Source: a virus
Virus record (IMG/VR): IMGVR_UViG_3300008119_000546
Coordinates: 1 to 56,564 of that record
Length of the DNA: 56,564 nt
Strand: one strand, 5' to 3'
Part shown: one piece after another, positions 24,950-33,439 of the stretch
Position numbering within the stretch: position 1 is the first letter of the stretch
Layout of the letters: every line of letters begins with the position of its first letter
Notes under the pieces: generated by a model
The model's input: the letters and a program-made list of their open reading frames with translations, nothing else
The model's database searches: none
Told to the model about the DNA's origin: nothing
Program-made: the position numbers and the translations under genes

Positions 24950-25648
24950 TTATGCTACTAGAACACGGTCTACGATAATACCGTACTCAGAGCCAGTCTT
25001 TGCTTCTACTGGAAGTAGACGGAAAGTTACTGGGAATGTTGTTGCTGCGTTACGAGCAAGTGAGAATTGTGACTGTTGTACAGAAAGAACACGACGTGCA
25101 TAATATACACGCTCTGCTTTTGTTGCGTCTTCTGTTGGAGCCTGTCCAACTGCTACTAGCTGGCGCTCTGTTGGTGCAACACCAAGAGCTCCTGCTTCTA
25201 GACCAATTGTAGACTTCTTTGCGTCTGCAGTTCCTGTTACTGTTGCTGTACCTGCTTGACCGAATACTGCAAGAACGTTCTCAAGAGTACCTTCTGCAAG
25301 CTCTGTTGCGATCATAACTTCCATTGACTCCTTGAAAAGCTTTGCTGAGTCAAGAAGCTGATCTACTGTTACTGAACCGTATGATGGGTTGTAAGTAATT
25401 TGTAGACCATTGTTTGTAAATCCTACGTTTCTCCACTTTGGTGATGCTCCTGCTGCGTTTGCATTTAGAGTATCTGTGTATGAAACTGTTGCTGGAATTG
25501 CTGGTGTTGCTGCTTGGTTCTTTGTTACGAATGCTACGCCACCTGCTGATCCTGGCTCCATGTCTGCTACGTATCCAGATGTGGTTGAATCAGAAGCTGA
25601 CAAGAATAGTGGAGAAGCTCCTACTAAAATATTTTTGGCTGATGCCAT
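24950..25648 (-). CDS. Major tail (tube) protein
   Basis: 232 residues. Forms the tail tube by stacking hexamers. The protein is beta-rich and Ala/Thr-rich with few Cys or Trp. NVGFTNNGLQITYNPSYGSV, followed by VDQLLDSAKLFKESMEVMIATEL, is a conserved tube-protein pattern in actinophages. Position between the tail terminator and the gpG/gpGT chaperones is diagnostic. Strong Shine-Dalgarno AGGAGG, its own promoter region and a strong terminator imply high, separate expression, as expected for the most abundant tail protein. Confidence 0.88.
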   Translation of the reverse strand: MASAKNILVGASPLFLSASDSTTSGYVADMEPGSAGGVAFVTKNQAATPAIPATVSYTDTLNANAAGASPKWRNVGFTNNGLQITYNPSYGSVTVDQLLDSAKLFKESMEVMIATELAEGTLENVLAVFGQAGTATVTGTADAKKSTIGLEAGALGVAPTERQLVAVGQAPTEDATKAERVYYARRVLSVQQSQFSLARNAATTFPVTFRLLPVEAKTGSEYGIIVDRVLVA

Positions 25649-25669
25649 TTTAAAACCTCCTGTTAAATA

Positions 25670-25696
25670 AATATATATATATTGACTTACTGTAAA
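25670..25696 (-). promoter_or_regulatory. Possible promoter for the major tail protein gene
   Basis: The 119-base gap 25649-25767 is very AT-rich. TTTACA (25696-25691) and TATATT (25675-25670) are 15 bases apart, with other A/T hexamers nearby at 17. AGGAGG follows before the ATG. No other gene is seen in the gap. Confidence 0.35.
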
Positions 25697-25767
25697 ACTT
25701 TAAATCAAGCTGGCTAGGCTCATTTCCTCTTGGTATAATTTTATCTTACAATCAACTAAAAGGCAAA

Positions 25768-26274
25768 CTAATCGAATCTGCCCGTTGCCCCAACTGTCCT
25801 AGAGTATTTGACCTCAAGTATGATATCTGCCGCCAAAAAGCCTGCTAGCTCCTCAGATGGCTCTGTGGGAGACATATCTACGATCATTGTGTTATGAAAT
25901 ATTATTTTATTTGTAGATTTGGAGTTATTTAGGTCTCTAGCAGAATCGTCCATTCTTCTAAATACATCCATCATCATATTTCTAATGGCATTTATTTCAG
26001 CATGGTCTATTGAGTAGATTGTAAAAGATATCTTTTCGCAACATATCATCCAGTTCTCTTCGTATGTGCTACCTATCTTGTCATAAACAATGTGGGTCTT
26101 GCCGCTTAAAAATTGACTCATTTCTGGAGCCTGCTGAACTGGGATAATTGGAATTATTGCTTCGCCCAAATTATCGCTATAATATGAATTAGGATCTAGC
26201 ATATTGTTTAATTGAAGTTCTCTCCATAAATGCTTTCTAATTTCATACATTGCGTCTATATTATAGTTTGTCAT
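25768..26274 (-). CDS. Tail terminator / head-tail joining protein
   Basis: 168 residues. Mixed alpha/beta small protein with YEIRKHLWRELQL at the start, a middle Cys pair (WMICCEKISFTIYS) and a C-terminal beta strand AADIILEVKYSRTVG. This length, pattern and position (last of four neck genes, just before the tube protein) match tail terminator proteins, which cap the finished tail and bind the head. TAATG overlap with the gene upstream. Sequence motifs are weak; the call relies mainly on synteny. Confidence 0.65.
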   Translation of the reverse strand: MTNYNIDAMYEIRKHLWRELQLNNMLDPNSYYSDNLGEAIIPIIPVQQAPEMSQFLSGKTHIVYDKIGSTYEENWMICCEKISFTIYSIDHAEINAIRNMMMDVFRRMDDSARDLNNSKSTNKIIFHNTMIVDMSPTEPSEELAGFLAADIILEVKYSRTVGATGRFD

Positions 26275-27068
26275 TATGCTGCCCCTCCAAATTGTTCAAT
26301 TAATGCTGAGTCCGCCTGTAGTCTAATTGTACCTGGACTAAAAGAATAACGCACCTTGGATATAGAAGAAGGGACTCTCATTGCTTTTTCAAACTTAGAT
26401 CCAAATATGTTTTGGAACCCAGAAGCTTTTATGGAGTGAGAAACCATAGGTCCGCTAAAATATCTACTGTATGCAAGATCAAACTGGTTGGTAGAAGATC
26501 TTCCGCCTGGGCTTCTTACTGTAACTGATTTACCTTTTGGCATAAATACAACTTCTCCATCAATTTCAAATACCAGTCTTTCAGCTGATTTTGGCCTGAT
26601 TGTGAGTGGCATTCCTTTTTCCATTACCGCAGCCTTATTTGCAAAGACATATCTACTTTTTTGTTTTCTATTTTTAGTAGGCACAGAAGATCTAGATAAC
26701 TTAAGATCATAGTTTATTTTAAATGAAAGTCCCATTGAATCCATTCTGTTTAGCTTAAATAATCTACTAGTAGTCTGCCCAGTCTTATTCCATTCGTATA
26801 CATGGTGCAATGATTTTGGCTTTGTACGTGCTTGGGAGTCTATAAATAATCCAAAGTCTTTGTCTATTTGATTAAATATGGTAGTTTTAAAAAGTCTTTG
26901 AAATGCTTTATTTGACGTAAGTTTTGCTGCAACATTAGCTTGGTAATATAAGAATGCAGATATTTGTGCTACGTTGCTATCTTTAACAACTCCAGCGGCA
27001 GATGAACCAACCATTAGTCTTTCTAGGCCAGATGCTGCTTGTAATAGTGCTACTCCGTTAGTCTCCAA
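26274..27068 (-). CDS. Head-tail connector protein (HK97 gp10-like position)
   Basis: 264 residues, basic. Helical N-terminus (ASGLERLMVGSSAAG), then beta-rich middle (GLSFKINYDLKLS, RLVFEIDGEVVFMPKGKSVTV) and FDLAYSRYFSG. The set of features fits the HK97 gp10-like neck/minor tail component found between the head-closure and tail terminator genes. It overlaps the upstream gene by 11 bases and the downstream gene by TAATG. Confidence 0.55.
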   Translation of the reverse strand: METNGVALLQAASGLERLMVGSSAAGVVKDSNVAQISAFLYYQANVAAKLTSNKAFQRLFKTTIFNQIDKDFGLFIDSQARTKPKSLHHVYEWNKTGQTTSRLFKLNRMDSMGLSFKINYDLKLSRSSVPTKNRKQKSRYVFANKAAVMEKGMPLTIRPKSAERLVFEIDGEVVFMPKGKSVTVRSPGGRSSTNQFDLAYSRYFSGPMVSHSIKASGFQNIFGSKFEKAMRVPSSISKVRYSFSPGTIRLQADSALIEQFGGAA

Positions 27069-27486
27069 TTATCTGGTTCTCCGACCTTTTGGCAATTGAG
27101 TTATATGCCATAAGTGTTCCAAACGGATCTGTAATTGGTGTTGAGCTTACTATCTCAAATACTGTTGGAGTATCATTTGGGTAGTTTAATTCAAACCATA
27201 TTACATTGTTAGAAGAATCTTTGATATTGGCTATCTTCTGTCTGTATGTAATTGGCGTCTGTGTTCTAATTTCTATAGTTTGAGTATTCTCATATTTAGT
27301 TGATATGGCCCTGTTATCTCCGCTTCTTGCAGTGGATGAATTAGATATCATTCCTTTTGCAAAGCACGGGATTGTTTTCTGGTATATCCAAGACTTCTTG
27401 ATAGCACCAGTGTTTGGGTCCTGGTAATCTTCTTGCAGATATACATCTACCTTCATATTGAAAATAGAATCAACTAGGTTGTTCAT
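27058..27486 (-). CDS. Head closure / head-tail connector protein
   Basis: 142 residues. Begins MNNLVDSIFNMKVDVYLQED, contains the beta segments TIEIRTQTPITYRQKI and ends with VFEIVSSTPITDPFGTLMAY. This is the pattern of SPP1 gp16-like stoppers that close the portal channel after packaging. It follows the adaptor gene by a single base and precedes the gp10-like gene. Assignment from length, beta-barrel-like pattern and order. Confidence 0.6.
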   Translation of the reverse strand: MNNLVDSIFNMKVDVYLQEDYQDPNTGAIKKSWIYQKTIPCFAKGMISNSSTARSGDNRAISTKYENTQTIEIRTQTPITYRQKIANIKDSSNNVIWFELNYPNDTPTVFEIVSSTPITDPFGTLMAYNSIAKRSENQIIGD

Positions 27487-27487
27487 C

Positions 27488-28468
27488 TTAAATAACTACC
27501 ATTTTGTTTGTGACATATGGGAGTAATAGCTGATCTGCATAGTTATTGCCTGTGCCGCTAAATGCTGATGTATCATATTGGAACTGCCAGTCAAATGTCT
27601 GGATGCTCTTTATATACTTATTGCGCCATTCTTTATCTTTAGAGAAAAAGTCTTTCATTAATTCAATGCATGCAAGCTCTACTTCGTCTGGTACATTTTG
27701 CCAGCCATATCTACCAGCGACCCTGTAGGTCCCGCCATTTACAAATATGCCTCTTCCGCTATCATTAATGCTTGGAGGAATCATGCCGTTAGCATAATAA
27801 ACTACATTGTCTAATGCGTTTGATCTATCAACTCTTAATCCAAATCCACTTTCAGATACTGAAACTGGCATATTTAAATTATTAACATTGTTAATAGTAT
27901 CTACCAAAAGCATGTCATTTAAATAAAGCTCATGCAACTGGTTAATCTTTTGAGGCAGTGGAAGAATATCTGCTCCAGTTGAATAAACAACATTTACGTC
28001 ATCATACAAATGGAACTGCTGTCCAGTGTAATTTTCAATTAACTTTCTAGCATATCTTTCTGCGGCAACTAGGTCAGCAAATGTTTTATAATTAGGGTCA
28101 GATTGATCAAACCCAAATCCAAGTGCGTCAGCTGCTTGTGTTAAATCTGCATACGGGGTAACAACAAAAATCTTATGCTCTTTTGTTACTACTTGCCCTT
28201 GAACCCGATATTCCCATACTAGCTTTAATGATCTAGGTCTGTTTGTAAGAGTCAATGGTGGGTATACGCTATATACACCAAAGTCTGTATCTACTTCTTC
28301 TGCTGTTTGCGTGTGTAAAAGAGTTGCTGGATTAATAGATGGTGCAACTGCTGGGTCTTCAGTTATGTCATAGAACTTAACTGTTGGCAATGAGTCTGCT
28401 TTGGATATGCTGCCCTTCCAAAAAACTCTTTGCTTTACTGGAGCATTTGTTCCTACTATAATTTCCAT
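27488..28468 (-). CDS. Head-tail adaptor protein
   Basis: 326 residues. The N-terminal 120 residues are beta-rich. The C-terminal part contains the helical DLVAAERYARKLIENYTGQQF, then DILPLPQKINQLHEL and a late VPDEVELACIELMKDFF, the arrangement of HK97 gp6-like adaptors that ring the portal, here with an extra N-terminal domain. Position after capsid and before the closure protein agrees. Confidence 0.7.
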   Translation of the reverse strand: MEIIVGTNAPVKQRVFWKGSISKADSLPTVKFYDITEDPAVAPSINPATLLHTQTAEEVDTDFGVYSVYPPLTLTNRPRSLKLVWEYRVQGQVVTKEHKIFVVTPYADLTQAADALGFGFDQSDPNYKTFADLVAAERYARKLIENYTGQQFHLYDDVNVVYSTGADILPLPQKINQLHELYLNDMLLVDTINNVNNLNMPVSVSESGFGLRVDRSNALDNVVYYANGMIPPSINDSGRGIFVNGGTYRVAGRYGWQNVPDEVELACIELMKDFFSKDKEWRNKYIKSIQTFDWQFQYDTSAFSGTGNNYADQLLLPYVTNKMVVI

Positions 28469-28483
28469 GTTGTGCGGTTAAGC

Positions 28484-28879
28484 TTAGCCGTAATAATCCT
28501 GTACTTCTTTTGGTGTGGCTAAACGAAACCCCTCCTCTATATCAAAAATTTCCTGAGCAGAATCTTTGTGCATTGCTACAAATGGGTGTTCCTGTGTGAA
28601 CGTGTGTCCCAAGATGTCATACCTAAAGTTTGCTCTTGTCATTCTAACTAGCACAGTATCTTCTGTACGCTCTGCCTTTGGATCAAATACTGGGAGGATT
28701 TCAATTTCCTCTTTTGCATCCTCTAGATCCTTTAGTGTCTTAGCATACACTTCGTATGTGACACCTTCTTCTGCTAGTGCTGCAATTATGTCCTGCTTGT
28801 TCTTAAGTCCTTCTGTTTCAACTGCAAAATCTTCTGCAATTGCTTTTAGCTCTCCGACCTTTAATGTGTCAAAAGACAT
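28484..28879 (-). CDS. Hypothetical head protein with SAP/Rho-N-like motif
   Basis: 131 residues. The first 40 (LKVGELKAIAEDFAVE, KQDIIAALAEEGV) match the two-helix SAP / Rho N-terminal motif, commonly placed in small proteins beside phage capsid genes. The rest has DTVLVRMTRANFRYDILGHT and FDIEEGFRLATPKEV, suggesting a small beta domain. Probably a head decoration or completion protein, by position. Good AAGGAG ribosome-binding site. First gene of the connector operon behind a TATAAT promoter. Confidence 0.65.
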   Translation of the reverse strand: MSFDTLKVGELKAIAEDFAVETEGLKNKQDIIAALAEEGVTYEVYAKTLKDLEDAKEEIEILPVFDPKAERTEDTVLVRMTRANFRYDILGHTFTQEHPFVAMHKDSAQEIFDIEEGFRLATPKEVQDYYG

Positions 28880-28906
28880 TTATTACTCCTTTTTCTAGGT
28901 AAAACC

Positions 28907-28935
28907 ATTATAGCATTGTATAATTAAAATGAAAA
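28907..28935 (-). promoter_or_regulatory. Extended -10 promoter for the connector operon
   Basis: TATAAT (28912-28907) preceded by TGC, with TTTTCA 17 bases upstream (28935-28930). The -35 falls on the foot of the capsid-gene terminator. Start site about 20 bases before the ATG at 28879. Confidence 0.65.
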
Positions 28936-28960
28936 GCCCCCAAAATTAATTGGGGGCTTT
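28933..28960 (-). terminator. Intrinsic terminator after the major capsid gene
   Basis: 11-bp stem AAAGCCCCCAA/TTGGGGGCTTT with a 6-base loop, followed on the minus strand by TTTTCATTTT. It lies 19 bases past the capsid stop. Confidence 0.93.
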
Positions 28961-28978
28961 CCTGAGATTAATTCCTAA

Positions 28979-30028
28979 TTAGGAAGCAACCTTAACGTTC
29001 TTTACAACTACCCAAGCGTCTGCTTGCTCGATTTGAACACCAACACGAGTATACATTGTGTACTCGATTGAGTCCTTACGTGGCCAGAAGAAGCGGTAAA
29101 CTGTTACGTCACGCTTTACACCAATTACCACGTTGTTAGGGAATGTCAAGTGGACATCTCCGTGTGATCCTGATGGGCTTGCGTATGAACCAGCCTGTGT
29201 CTCTGGAAGAAGTGGAACTTCAACGATTGGAATACCAAATGCGTATGGAGCTACATATCCTGCAGGACCTCCTAGAACAGGAACATCACCACGGATAATG
29301 CCAGAGGCAATATCTTGTGGAGTAACGTTCTGGATGTTCTGTGAGTTTGAGTATAAGTAATCTTGGATCAAGTTTGATCCTGAAAGGAAGCGAAGGTCTG
29401 TACGACGTTGCTTGTACTTACGTGGAAGGGCCTTTAGCGCTGAGTTAAATACAGCACGGGAAATTCCCGCACCTGCTGCATCGACTACACGACCAGAGGT
29501 CTTAGCCTTCTTAACTACACCGTCAAATGACTTGTATAGTGCATCGCTTGAAAGGGCTGTGTCACCGTTAAGAATAACATCTTCGATGTCATTTCCTGCT
29601 TGTGTTGCCATCAAACGTGCGATGTGATCTTCAAGATCGGCACCTTCAATATTGTCTTCTAGAGACTCAGTTGAAAGTTCCCAATCCATGCGAAGCTTCT
29701 TTGTTGTTAGAGAGATCTTTGAGAAAGTTACAGCTGAGTTAACACCTGTGTTGTCTCCTTCGGATGCAAGCTTAACAAGCTTTTCTCCTACTGACATACG
29801 ATCAATCTCTGTTGTGTCTGACTTCATTCGAACTGTACGTGCGACTTTTCCAATTACGGTTGAATCGAACATATAGTCTAGGAAGCGAGCTGATTGTTCT
29901 GGATTTAGAAGACCACCGTTGCCGTTTTCAGACGCTGTGTGTACTCCTGCTCCACCTGCTGTTGATGCAAAACCAGCTGTGGCTGTTGTGCCTGCTGCGA
30001 TTGCTTTTTCTAATGTTTCATTGCTCAT
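28979..30028 (-). CDS. Major capsid protein, HK97 fold
   Basis: 349 residues from ATG 30028 (AGGTGA upstream); a GTG nine bases earlier is less likely. Builds the icosahedral head. HK97-type features: an N-terminal region rich in small residues, SARFLDYMFDSTVIGKVAR, the E-loop-like KLRMDWELSTESLEDNIEGA, EDVILNGDTALS, VPVLGGPAGYVAP and the C-terminal strand DAWVVVKNVKV. It directly follows the fused protease/scaffold and has its own terminator. Confidence 0.92.
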   Translation of the reverse strand: MSNETLEKAIAAGTTATAGFASTAGGAGVHTASENGNGGLLNPEQSARFLDYMFDSTVIGKVARTVRMKSDTTEIDRMSVGEKLVKLASEGDNTGVNSAVTFSKISLTTKKLRMDWELSTESLEDNIEGADLEDHIARLMATQAGNDIEDVILNGDTALSSDALYKSFDGVVKKAKTSGRVVDAAGAGISRAVFNSALKALPRKYKQRRTDLRFLSGSNLIQDYLYSNSQNIQNVTPQDIASGIIRGDVPVLGGPAGYVAPYAFGIPIVEVPLLPETQAGSYASPSGSHGDVHLTFPNNVVIGVKRDVTVYRFFWPRKDSIEYTMYTRVGVQIEQADAWVVVKNVKVAS

Positions 30029-30042
30029 ATAATTCACCTACC

Positions 30043-31386
30043 CTAGTTAAATATTTCGTTTACGGAACCGAGGAAAGAACCGTTCCATTTTGATTTGTTT
30101 ACTGCTGGTGCAACAGACCCGCCAAGGTCTGAGGACTTCTTGATTGCTGTATCGCCTTCTACGGCATCTACACGCTTTTGAACACCATCAATGGTGCCCT
30201 TTATTTCTGTGACAGCGGCACTAAGTGCACTGTGCTTTTCTGCTAACTCTGTAATTTGAGCATTTACGCTCTTGCTAAAAGTCTCTACAGTTTCTTTGAT
30301 TTCTGAAACCTGTACTGCATTTGCCTCTGTAGCCTTGCTAAGAGTATCTGCAAAGAATCCCTTTAGGTCTACTAACATTTTTGCAAAATCAGGTTCTTCA
30401 ACTGCAGCATCTGCTTGAGGAGCATCAACTGACTTAAAGACATCTACAGAAGCAGAGTCTGCATCTTCCACTGAGTTAACAGCGTTTGGTGCATCTTCGA
30501 CTGCAGGTGCATTAGATGCCACTACGGTCTCTTCAACGATTGCTGTTTCTGTAATTTCTACTACTGAATCTTCAGCTATTGCGTTTAGTTTTTCCACTTC
30601 ATTACCTCCTTGTACGTTTACCTGTTTTGCTATTGTTTGTATTCCAGGCAACGGAACTCTTGACTTCTTAAATGAAGCAAGAATCTTATCTATCTCTTTT
30701 GATTTGTTTATGTCTGAGCTTTCGACCCATCCAATTAGCGTAGCTTCTTTTCCAGTAACTGGAGAAGAGTATGTCTTGTCTGTTGAGATAAAAACAGAGT
30801 CGCTTTCTTCACAATAAAAAATATTTTCTGTAACTACATCTGCAGCCATTCCCTTGAATACAAGTTGGCCGTTCATCTTTTCAATTGATATGATGTTACA
30901 CATTTCATTTGCTGGTGAATCAACAATTGATAATTCTATTAGATCGTAATCCTTAATAAATCTTACAGTCTCTCCTGTTGACTTATTCATTTCGTTGTCT
31001 GACTCTTTAATCTTTCCGCCGATTGAAAAACCTGAAAGTGTTCCGTCAAGAACCTTTTCCCATGTATCTTGTGCGCCTTTTGAGATGTACGATGTAACAT
31101 ACACTCCGTTATAAAACTCTTTTGACTTTTGATCATAGTATGTTTCTGGTTTGAAAGAAACTACTTTGCCTACAGCTAGTGGCTGATGCATCTCTCTAAG
31201 ATTGCCTCTAAAACTTTCAAATGCCTTCATGCTTGCTTCTGCTGTTACGACATCACCTGTTTGATCTACGTTGTCTAGTGTAGCGAATCCAGAAACAGTT
31301 CTGTTCTCCCTATTCACCTTTGTGAACGGGACAGATAAATGAATGTTTTGGCCGTTTGTGGACCATTGGGCTTTTTCAATGTTCAT
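30043..31386 (-). CDS. Prohead protease fused to scaffold
   Basis: 447 residues. The N-terminal ~190 form an HK97-type (S78/U35) maturation protease: KVNRENRTVSGFATLDNVDQ, FRGNLREMHQP with the catalytic His, GTLSGFSIGG with the catalytic Ser, and IELSIVDSPAN. The C-terminal ~200 residues are acidic, Ala/Val/Glu-rich and end in a coiled coil (TVETFSKSVNAQITELAEKH), typical of a scaffolding domain that would be digested after assembly. No Shine-Dalgarno is visible; TAAAAT seven bases upstream of the ATG suggests leaderless translation. Confidence 0.88.
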   Translation of the reverse strand: MNIEKAQWSTNGQNIHLSVPFTKVNRENRTVSGFATLDNVDQTGDVVTAEASMKAFESFRGNLREMHQPLAVGKVVSFKPETYYDQKSKEFYNGVYVTSYISKGAQDTWEKVLDGTLSGFSIGGKIKESDNEMNKSTGETVRFIKDYDLIELSIVDSPANEMCNIISIEKMNGQLVFKGMAADVVTENIFYCEESDSVFISTDKTYSSPVTGKEATLIGWVESSDINKSKEIDKILASFKKSRVPLPGIQTIAKQVNVQGGNEVEKLNAIAEDSVVEITETAIVEETVVASNAPAVEDAPNAVNSVEDADSASVDVFKSVDAPQADAAVEEPDFAKMLVDLKGFFADTLSKATEANAVQVSEIKETVETFSKSVNAQITELAEKHSALSAAVTEIKGTIDGVQKRVDAVEGDTAIKKSSDLGGSVAPAVNKSKWNGSFLGSVNEIFN

Positions 31387-31393
31387 ATGCTTA

Positions 31394-31422
31394 ATTTTAA
31401 TGGTTTATCTACTATAATGCAA
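31394..31422 (-). promoter_or_regulatory. Possible leaderless promoter before the protease gene
   Basis: TTGCAT (31422-31417), 17-base spacer, TAAAAT (31399-31394), then seven bases to the ATG at 31386. The -35 is only TTG-like. Confidence 0.35.
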
Positions 31423-31439
31423 ATAGCAGTTGATTAGGT

Positions 31440-33023
31440 TTAGTCAACCTTTTTTCCGTCACCTTTTGCATTTCTGCCTTCTCCGACCTTATCGGAAGAT
31501 GCGGCAGATCTTTCTGAATCCCTTGCCCTAGTTTTGCCAGCGGTTGCTTTTTGGTCAGCAGCTTGCTGTGGCTTTAATTCAACCATTTCATCTCCGCCAT
31601 CAACAGGAATCATTCCTTTTCTAATTCTAACTTCATTAGGGGTAATAACCTGCATTCTTAAATATCTTTCGTCTATTTGAGACTGAGTATCTTCGTCAGT
31701 TAAAGTCAACTCTTCAAATTTAATTTTTAATGCATCTGTCTTTTCTTCAATTATTGAATTAATTCTTTTTTCAAGTCTCATTTGAGCTGGTCGGCAAACC
31801 TGCTCTTTAAATGTTTTATCTGCGTCTCTAGCATTTGCCAAGGACACACCTTCTGGAACACCAATTTTATTAATTGGAACTCTGTGTGCCAATAGAATTT
31901 CATCTCTATTTGATTGTCTATAAATATTAAATGAGGACTCTTGGGCACCAGCTTCAACTGGCTCCATTTTAAATTCAACCTTATTGTCTTGAGTGTCGGC
32001 TGGTAGAGGGATATATAGTGATCTGTGGTTCTTTCCTTTTAGTCCAACCTGGAAGAATTCAAGCAATTTTCTTTCTGACTCTGGAGAAAGCTTTGCTCCC
32101 TTAACTGTGATGATATATCTTGGAACCGCTTTATTTTCAAAATAATCTAGGTTATATCTGCCAGCAAATTCGTTTCCTGCAAGTGACATCTGGGCTGCTA
32201 CAATATCTGGAATGCCGTAGTAGTTATTCATTGGGGTATATTTCTTTAAATGAATTATTTCGTTTGGTCTATCTTCTGAATCACCAATTGGATTAACGGT
32301 TTCTGTATCTCCAAAGTTTCTAAAGAATACAGCCTTGCCATAAAGCAATTGCATAAAGCCATCTCTAAGTCTTCTTACACGCATAGTCTTTGCTGGGATA
32401 TGCCCAATATATCCAATATCTCCGCCTGTAGTTCTACCTACTTCAAGGTAGCCGTTACCAGTTGCTTCTAGGTCTGTATAGACCTTTATCAATGTTTCAG
32501 TAAACGTATCTTCTTGGTTTGTTGCATCTAGCCAATCTTGAAGATCCTGCTTTAACTTATTAAGCTTTCTACGTGCTCTATCTAATTGCTTGTCATCTGT
32601 TATTGCATCGATAGCATCGTTTGTCTTTCTTGTTTCCATAAAGGAATATCCAAGACCAACAATATTTGCTACCTTGGCATTAATGGCTGCATAGTTGTAT
32701 GTTGAAACTTCATATATCTGAGAAAGGTATTCTAGATTATATACTGGTTGAACAAGGTCGAACATTGCATATCCAGTAACTGCTGACTGCAATAGATTCT
32801 GTTGTGTGCCTGATCCATCTTTACCAGTAAATGATTTTGTAAAATCTCTATTTACTTTTCTTTTAAAATTTGTGCCTAGGCCTCTTACTTTTTTAAGGTC
32901 ATCAATACCAATAGCAAATGGGTCTACGTGTTCTTTCTCTTTCTTAAATGAGAATAGGTCTGAGCTATTTTTAACAGATACCTCGTATGTATCTTCTGGT
33001 CCGTCTTCTAAAAATTGTGTCAT
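31440..33023 (-). CDS. Portal protein
   Basis: 527 residues from ATG 33023, which overlaps the upstream stop (ATGA) and has GGAG upstream; a longer frame to 33095 overlaps that gene and is rejected. The dodecameric portal is the DNA gate of the head. Landmarks: VYNLEYLSQIYEVSTYNYAA, GYSFMETRK, ATGNGYLEVGR, IIHLKKYTPMNNYYGIPDIV, GLKGKNHRSLYIPLP and SNRDEILLAHRVPINKIGV, the series of strands and stem helices of HK97-type phage portals. A basic, Ser/Ala-rich C-terminus follows. Usually terminase precedes portal, but none is seen upstream here. Confidence 0.92.
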   Translation of the reverse strand: MTQFLEDGPEDTYEVSVKNSSDLFSFKKEKEHVDPFAIGIDDLKKVRGLGTNFKRKVNRDFTKSFTGKDGSGTQQNLLQSAVTGYAMFDLVQPVYNLEYLSQIYEVSTYNYAAINAKVANIVGLGYSFMETRKTNDAIDAITDDKQLDRARRKLNKLKQDLQDWLDATNQEDTFTETLIKVYTDLEATGNGYLEVGRTTGGDIGYIGHIPAKTMRVRRLRDGFMQLLYGKAVFFRNFGDTETVNPIGDSEDRPNEIIHLKKYTPMNNYYGIPDIVAAQMSLAGNEFAGRYNLDYFENKAVPRYIITVKGAKLSPESERKLLEFFQVGLKGKNHRSLYIPLPADTQDNKVEFKMEPVEAGAQESSFNIYRQSNRDEILLAHRVPINKIGVPEGVSLANARDADKTFKEQVCRPAQMRLEKRINSIIEEKTDALKIKFEELTLTDEDTQSQIDERYLRMQVITPNEVRIRKGMIPVDGGDEMVELKPQQAADQKATAGKTRARDSERSAASSDKVGEGRNAKGDGKKVD

Positions 33024-33358
33024 TTTACTGCTCCCCCTCTTAGTATTGAATCTTTGTATTCTCCAATATCTAATGTATCTGGAGTAAGTCCCCATTTAAG
33101 TCTTTCGTTCTGATGTTCAAATTCTTCATCATCAATTTTTCTTCTACCCGAAAGGAATTTCGGCTGTCCCTCATAAATACCATAGTGTCTAACTGAATCT
33201 GCGAGTGCAGCTATTTTTGATCTATTGCCTTTAGTTGATGTTATAGAAAGGAAATTGCCATCATCATCACCGATCCATCGGCCATCTGGCATTTCCCATA
33301 CGTATATGCCTAGGCGTGTCTCTTCAATGATTTGACTTTTTTGATTTAAGATTTCCAT
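33020..33358 (-). CDS. Conserved hypothetical protein before portal
   Basis: 112 residues. GIYVWEMPDGRWIGDDDGNF at the N-terminus, then KIAALADSVRHYGI and a charged EEFEHQNERLKWG. Proteins with a W-x-MPDG-x-W-I pattern are frequently found just upstream of portal genes in actinophages, without known function. Ends with the ATGA overlap into portal. No clear Shine-Dalgarno; a TAAACT hexamer ends nine bases before the ATG. Confidence 0.7.
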   Translation of the reverse strand: MEILNQKSQIIEETRLGIYVWEMPDGRWIGDDDGNFLSITSTKGNRSKIAALADSVRHYGIYEGQPKFLSGRRKIDDEEFEHQNERLKWGLTPDTLDIGEYKDSILRGGAVK

Positions 33359-33439
33359 ATGTTAACCAGTTTACCATTATTCCTAACAAAAGTCCATCTT
33401 CTGTACCAGTCTGTGACAATATTTTTAATATATTGTAGG

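Noticed and set aside
31440-33095. Longer portal start at 33095
   Set aside because: Adds 24 residues that read through the upstream gene out of frame; ATG 33023 has ATGA coupling and GGAG.
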